Assembly: GCF_009905725.1 (NCBI RefSeq) | Contig: NZ_JAAAKV010000002.1 | Location: 124,001 to 188,000 of the forward strand | Reading direction: 5' to 3' | DNA length: 64,000 bases | From: Emticicia sp. CRIBPO | GTDB lineage: Bacteria > Bacteroidota > Bacteroidia > Cytophagales > Spirosomataceae | Shown here: piece after piece, positions 60,939 to 64,000 of the stretch | Numbering within the stretch: position 1 is the first letter of the stretch | Layout of the letters: the number at the start of each line of letters is the position of its first letter | Translations under genes and position numbers: made by a program | The notes under the pieces: generated by a model | The model's input: only the letters and a program-made list of their open reading frames with translations | Databases searched by the model: none | Told to the model about the DNA's origin: nothing

Positions 60939-61883
60939 CTATTTTTTCTCAATCACCTCTTCGATGACAAAAAACGGTCTTCTTTTAACTTCAATATAGA
61001 TCCTTCCGATATACTCACCCAGAATCCCTAAAATAATCAGGATCACTCCACCCAGGAAATACATCCCCACAGCTAAGGTAGCTGTGCCGGGGGTTTCTCC
61101 CGGAGAATGCCCGAAAATCTTAAATCCTATAATCCGGTGAACGATAAAGAAAAAACCTACCAGAAATGAAGGAATAGCGATGATAAAGCCTAAATAAGTG
61201 GCCATTCTCAGCGGGAAATTTGAAAATCCGAACAGCCCGTCCAGGGCAAGTTCCATCAGCTTTTTGAAGGTGTATTTCACTTCTCCGGCCGCCCTTTCTG
61301 CTCTTTCATACTTCACACCTATCTGCTTAAACCCTGCATAAGCCCGTAATCCACGGACAAACCGTACCTGCTCCGGCATCTCTTTCACAATGGTATTAAC
61401 AACTTTCCTGTCCATCACACAGAAATCGCCTGAATCCAGCGGGATCTCAATATCTGAAATCCAGGCCAGTATCCTGTAAAAAGCGGCATAGGCAATTTTC
61501 TTAAAAAAGCCTTCCTTTCTTTTAGTTCTGACAGCATATACCACATCATATCCTTCTCTCCACTTATCCAGGAACCGGTGCAATTCTTCCGGCGGATCCT
61601 GCAAGTCACCATCCATAATAACTACACAATCACCCTTAGCTGACTGAATTCCCGCGGAGATAGCGGGCTGGTGGCCAAAATTCCTGGAAAGCTTAATTAC
61701 CCTCACACAGTCATCAGCAGCTGCAAACGACTTCATTATATCAAGGGAGTTGTCTCTGGATCCATCATCTACCAATACAATTTCGTAAGACTCTCCCCAT
61801 GAAGGAGCTGCGTTTTTCAATCTTGAATAAAGGTGCTGGAGGTTTTCTTCTTCGTTAAATATGGGTATAACTATCGAAATCAT
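60939..61883 (-). CDS. Family 2 glycosyltransferase, polyprenyl-phosphate sugar transferase type
   Basis: The 314-residue product has the GT-A fold of DPM1/GtrB-like enzymes. The N-terminus IVIPIFNEEENL, then LVDDGSRDNSL and the DGDLQDPPE DxD motif (about residue 91-99) are clear. Two C-terminal membrane helices (about 230-250 and 270-290) fit transferases that move a sugar from UDP or GDP to undecaprenyl phosphate. It is followed by the AraC gene on the same strand. The sugar is not predictable; a role in lipid-linked surface glycans is likely. Confidence 0.9.
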   Translation of the reverse strand: MISIVIPIFNEEENLQHLYSRLKNAAPSWGESYEIVLVDDGSRDNSLDIMKSFAAADDCVRVIKLSRNFGHQPAISAGIQSAKGDCVVIMDGDLQDPPEELHRFLDKWREGYDVVYAVRTKRKEGFFKKIAYAAFYRILAWISDIEIPLDSGDFCVMDRKVVNTIVKEMPEQVRFVRGLRAYAGFKQIGVKYERAERAAGEVKYTFKKLMELALDGLFGFSNFPLRMATYLGFIIAIPSFLVGFFFIVHRIIGFKIFGHSPGETPGTATLAVGMYFLGGVILIILGILGEYIGRIYIEVKRRPFFVIEEVIEKK

Positions 61884-62024
61884 GTATTAGATTTTATAAT
61901 ATTAACTGCAAATCTACTTGGTTTAGATCAATTTTAGTAATCTTCCTTTCAATCAATTGAACAAATTACAAAAAAATAAACCGGGAAAAGTCAAAACCTG
62001 CCCCTATTTCTTATATTGTTATGC

Positions 62025-62055
62025 TTGCATACTATTATTTTGAAATGTATATTTG
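62025..62055 (+). promoter_or_regulatory. Promoter of the acyl-CoA dehydrogenase gene
   Basis: TTG at 62025-62027 and TATATTTG at 62048-62055 are 20 bp apart and end 43 bp before the start codon. Confidence 0.65.
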
Positions 62056-62097
62056 GAAAGTCAACGCTTAAAATCAAAACATTGAATTAACTAATTT

Positions 62098-63237
62098 ATG
62101 GATTTCACATTATCAGAAGAACACATTTCTGTACAGCAGGCGGCGAGAGACTTCGCTCAGAACGACCTTTTTCCAGGTGTTATTGAAAGAGATATTGAAA
62201 CCAGATTTCCGGCAGCCCAGGTAAAGAAAATGGGTGAGCTCGGCTTTATGGGAATGATGGTTTCACCGGAATACGGTGGTGGCGGTATGGATACGCTCAG
62301 CTATGTGCTGGCCATGGAAGAAATAGCCAAGGTTGATGCGTCAGCCGCCGTGGTTATGTCTGTTAACAACTCATTGGTGTGCTGGGGACTTGAGAAATAC
62401 GGCACAGAAGCCCAGAAAACAAAATATCTGACGCCTCTGGCTTCAGGCGAGGTCATCGGAGCATTCTGTCTGTCAGAACCCGAAGCGGGCTCGGATGCGA
62501 CATCGCAGAAAACAACCGCTGAAGACCAGGGTGACACCTATTTATTAAACGGGACAAAAAACTGGATCACCAACGGCAACAGTTCGTCCATTTACCTGGT
62601 GATGGCTCAGACGCACCCTGAACTCAAACATAAAGGAATCAACTGCCTGATTGTAGAAAAAGGCTGGGAAGGCTTTTCTGTTGGAAAAAAAGAAGACAAA
62701 ATGGGCATCCGGGCTTCCGATACCCACTCCCTGATGTTTTCTGACGTAAAAGTACCTAAGGAAAACAGGATCGGTGAAGATGGTTTCGGTTTCAAATTCG
62801 CGATGGGTACGCTCAACGGCGGAAGAATCGGCATAGCAGCCCAGGCCCTCGGGATAGCGGCGGGAGCTTATGAACTGTCCGTCAAATATTCAAAAGAAAG
62901 AAAAGCCTTCGGAAAATCTATTTCCGAGCACCAGGCCATTCAATTTAAACTGGCAGATATGCGGACGAGAATCGAAGCCGCACGATTACTGGTTTATAAG
63001 GCAGCGAGAGTAAAAGACATGGGGCATGATTATGTAGAAGCCGCCGCGATGGCCAAACTCTACGCCTCAGAAGTGGCGATGTGGGTGACCACTGAAGCCG
63101 TACAGATTCACGGAGGATACGGATATGTCCGCGAATACCATGTGGAAAGAATGATGAGGGATGCCAAAATCACCCAGATTTACGAAGGGACTTCTGAAAT
63201 TCAAAAAATGGTCATAGCCCGGGAAATATTAAAGTAA
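62098..63237 (+). CDS. Acyl-CoA dehydrogenase
   Basis: The FAD enzyme introduces a trans-2,3 double bond in acyl-CoA substrates. The product (379 residues) starts FTLSEEHISVQQAARDFAQND and carries the signature GAFCLSEPEAGSDA in the middle. The catalytic base is Glu363 in YEGTSEIQ, the position used by short-chain enzymes. The C-terminal HGGYGYVREYHVERMMRDAK segment is typical. Substrate chain length is not decided by sequence. It stands alone, with its own promoter and a terminator. Confidence 0.95.
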   Translation: MDFTLSEEHISVQQAARDFAQNDLFPGVIERDIETRFPAAQVKKMGELGFMGMMVSPEYGGGGMDTLSYVLAMEEIAKVDASAAVVMSVNNSLVCWGLEKYGTEAQKTKYLTPLASGEVIGAFCLSEPEAGSDATSQKTTAEDQGDTYLLNGTKNWITNGNSSSIYLVMAQTHPELKHKGINCLIVEKGWEGFSVGKKEDKMGIRASDTHSLMFSDVKVPKENRIGEDGFGFKFAMGTLNGGRIGIAAQALGIAAGAYELSVKYSKERKAFGKSISEHQAIQFKLADMRTRIEAARLLVYKAARVKDMGHDYVEAAAMAKLYASEVAMWVTTEAVQIHGGYGYVREYHVERMMRDAKITQIYEGTSEIQKMVIAREILK

Positions 63238-63264
63238 AAACATAAAGTATTGTACTATTTTGAT

Positions 63265-63287
63265 GGGGGAGAAATCCCCTTTTTTTT
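63265..63287 (+). terminator. Terminator after the acyl-CoA dehydrogenase gene
   Basis: A short GGGGA/TCCCC stem with a 5-nt loop and eight T. It lies 28 bp past the stop codon. Confidence 0.75.
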
Positions 63288-63436
63288 GTTTAAAATGATT
63301 ATTTCTATGTTTTTTACTAATTTTTTTGTACCCGTTAAATAAATTTTTCAAGGTATTTATAAGACTTTTTATAGAAAAAACCGCATTTTTGATACTAAAT
63401 ATATGATTTATTAAACATCCTCCATTAATATTACAC

Positions 63437-63466
63437 TTGCATCTTAAAAAAAATTTATTAGATTTG
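63437..63466 (+). promoter_or_regulatory. Promoter of the regulator at the window edge
   Basis: TTG at 63437-63439 and TAGATTTG at 63459-63466 are 19 bp apart, a near-ideal Bacteroidota promoter. The leader of about 90 nt is longer than most here. Confidence 0.7.
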
Positions 63467-63562
63467 TACAAACTAATTTGTTTTTTCGTTGTTATTACTG
63501 TTAATACATAATATCGATAAACTACTTTACAAATAAGCCATTAATATTTAAACTCTTTATAT

Positions 63563-64000
63563 ATGGAGGATTATAATAAAATATTAGAATCACTAGGCGT
63601 TAAGTTTGGCAAAGCCAGACATATTAACATTCTCCAGCCTATCACTATCAAAAGTTTTTATGACGTTGAAAATACCCTCCTGGTACTTTATAACGGAGAT
63701 GTAAAACTTGAAGGTGTTGACGAGAAAATTGAACCGGGAGACATGCTGTTTATTCCGGGTGGTAAAGCCGCCACAATCACTTATGGTGTGGGTGAGCCGA
63801 AACCTATCTCTTACGAAGAATTCATGACCCGTCGTGAGCACTATTTTGAGCCCATGACCGATCCATCTGAAATAGGAAAAGTAAAAAACTCCTGCGGACT
63901 GATCGCTTTTGAAGCCAAAGTTTTTGACTCTGTCAACTTCTTTACTTCTCTGGATATCCCGCCGTTTTTTATCCATAAAAATACCAAACTGGCTAACCTG
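63563..64000 (+). CDS. Cupin-domain protein, probable AraC-type regulator (cut by window end)
   Basis: The frame is open from the ATG at 63563 to the window end, giving 146 residues. It begins MEDYNKILESLGVKFG. A cupin-like sensing part follows, with YNGDVKLEGVDEKIEPGDMLFIPGG (about residues 43-67), which places a beta barrel over the ligand site. Only the N-terminal half is here. Many Bacteroidota AraC regulators have such a cupin at the N-terminus, so a helix-turn-helix domain is expected beyond the edge. An overlapping antisense frame (63593-63976) is ignored as it has no domain. Confidence 0.75.
   Translation, partial: MEDYNKILESLGVKFGKARHINILQPITIKSFYDVENTLLVLYNGDVKLEGVDEKIEPGDMLFIPGGKAATITYGVGEPKPISYEEFMTRREHYFEPMTDPSEIGKVKNSCGLIAFEAKVFDSVNFFTSLDIPPFFIHKNTKLANL

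Larger units (their letters stand above)
63238..63562. other. AT-rich intergenic region with terminator and promoter
   Basis: The stretch of about 325 bp is very AT-rich. A terminator lies at 63265-63287 and a promoter at 63437-63466. Between them no gene or hairpin is seen. Confidence 0.6.

Noticed and set aside
63593-63976. Minus-strand frame of 127 codons near the window end
   Set aside because: It lies opposite the cupin-domain gene that starts at 63563, which has a good promoter and a recognisable domain.
1-64000. Prophage or integrative element
   Set aside because: No integrase, transposase, capsid, portal or att-like repeat pair was found; the HNH gene is isolated.

Overview
The window comes from a member of the Bacteroidota, most likely order Cytophagales. 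The signs are a gingipain-type (C25) protein with a type IX secretion C-terminal domain, families typical of the phylum (DUF4230, DUF4412, DUF5606, DUF6175, DUF1080, NIPSNAP), many secreted lipoproteins, promoters of the TTG-N16-22-TAnnTTTG type, and few strong Shine-Dalgarno sequences. Nothing looks like a prophage, plasmid, IS element, CRISPR array, rRNA or tRNA. The bulk is an ordinary chromosome with small accessory patches.

Layout. 1-2.4 kb: an orphan Fic protein between short direct repeats and a decayed 60-bp tandem repeat. 2.4-8.6 kb (minus): a tripartite RND efflux operon (adaptor, pump, outer-membrane channel) with a small secreted protein upstream. 8.8-13.4 kb: envelope proteins and an M23 metallopeptidase. 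13.4-14.8 kb (minus): phosphatidylserine synthase and an MBL-fold hydrolase. 15.0-19.3 kb: a free-standing HNH endonuclease tail-to-tail with a 1238-residue sensor histidine kinase. 19.3-20.6 kb: an IscA/HesB-like protein lacking its CGC tail, and two small membrane-associated proteins. 20.7-24.1 kb: a hydroxyproline catabolic operon (deaminase, epimerase, FAD oxidase).

24.4-29.8 kb: an AT-richer six-gene operon of exported proteins (CsgG/LpoB-like, lipoprotein, DUF6175, repeat protein), behind a leader rich in inverted repeats. 29.8-36.9 kb: secreted thioredoxin, a CcmF-type haem lyase, NIPSNAP protein, an ECF sigma/anti-sigma/envelope triad, and a DUF1080 lipoprotein. 37.2-43.3 kb: a PorU-like C25 protein, convergent with a compact RiPP locus (precursor peptide with a lasso-type leader, asparagine-synthetase-like cyclase, lipoprotein). 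43.5-46.1 kb: a Tat-type sugar isomerase, a DUF4230 protein and a secreted dienelactone-hydrolase relative. 46.5-51.8 kb: secA, nadA and a DEDDy exonuclease. 51.8-64 kb: two FKBP lipoproteins with nrnA, ndk, a trehalase lipoprotein, DUF5606, SDR, murF, ogt, an AraC regulator, a family 2 glycosyltransferase, an acyl-CoA dehydrogenase, and a cupin-type regulator cut by the window edge.

The best candidate for an undescribed system is the RiPP locus at 40441-43255: its 63-residue precursor fits the lasso-peptide leader consensus exactly and sits directly upstream of a cyclase-like AsnB homologue, yet no B1 (RRE) or B2 (leader peptidase) gene is present in the flanking sequence. The exported six-gene operon is second. 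All family assignments are read from motifs by eye, with no database search.
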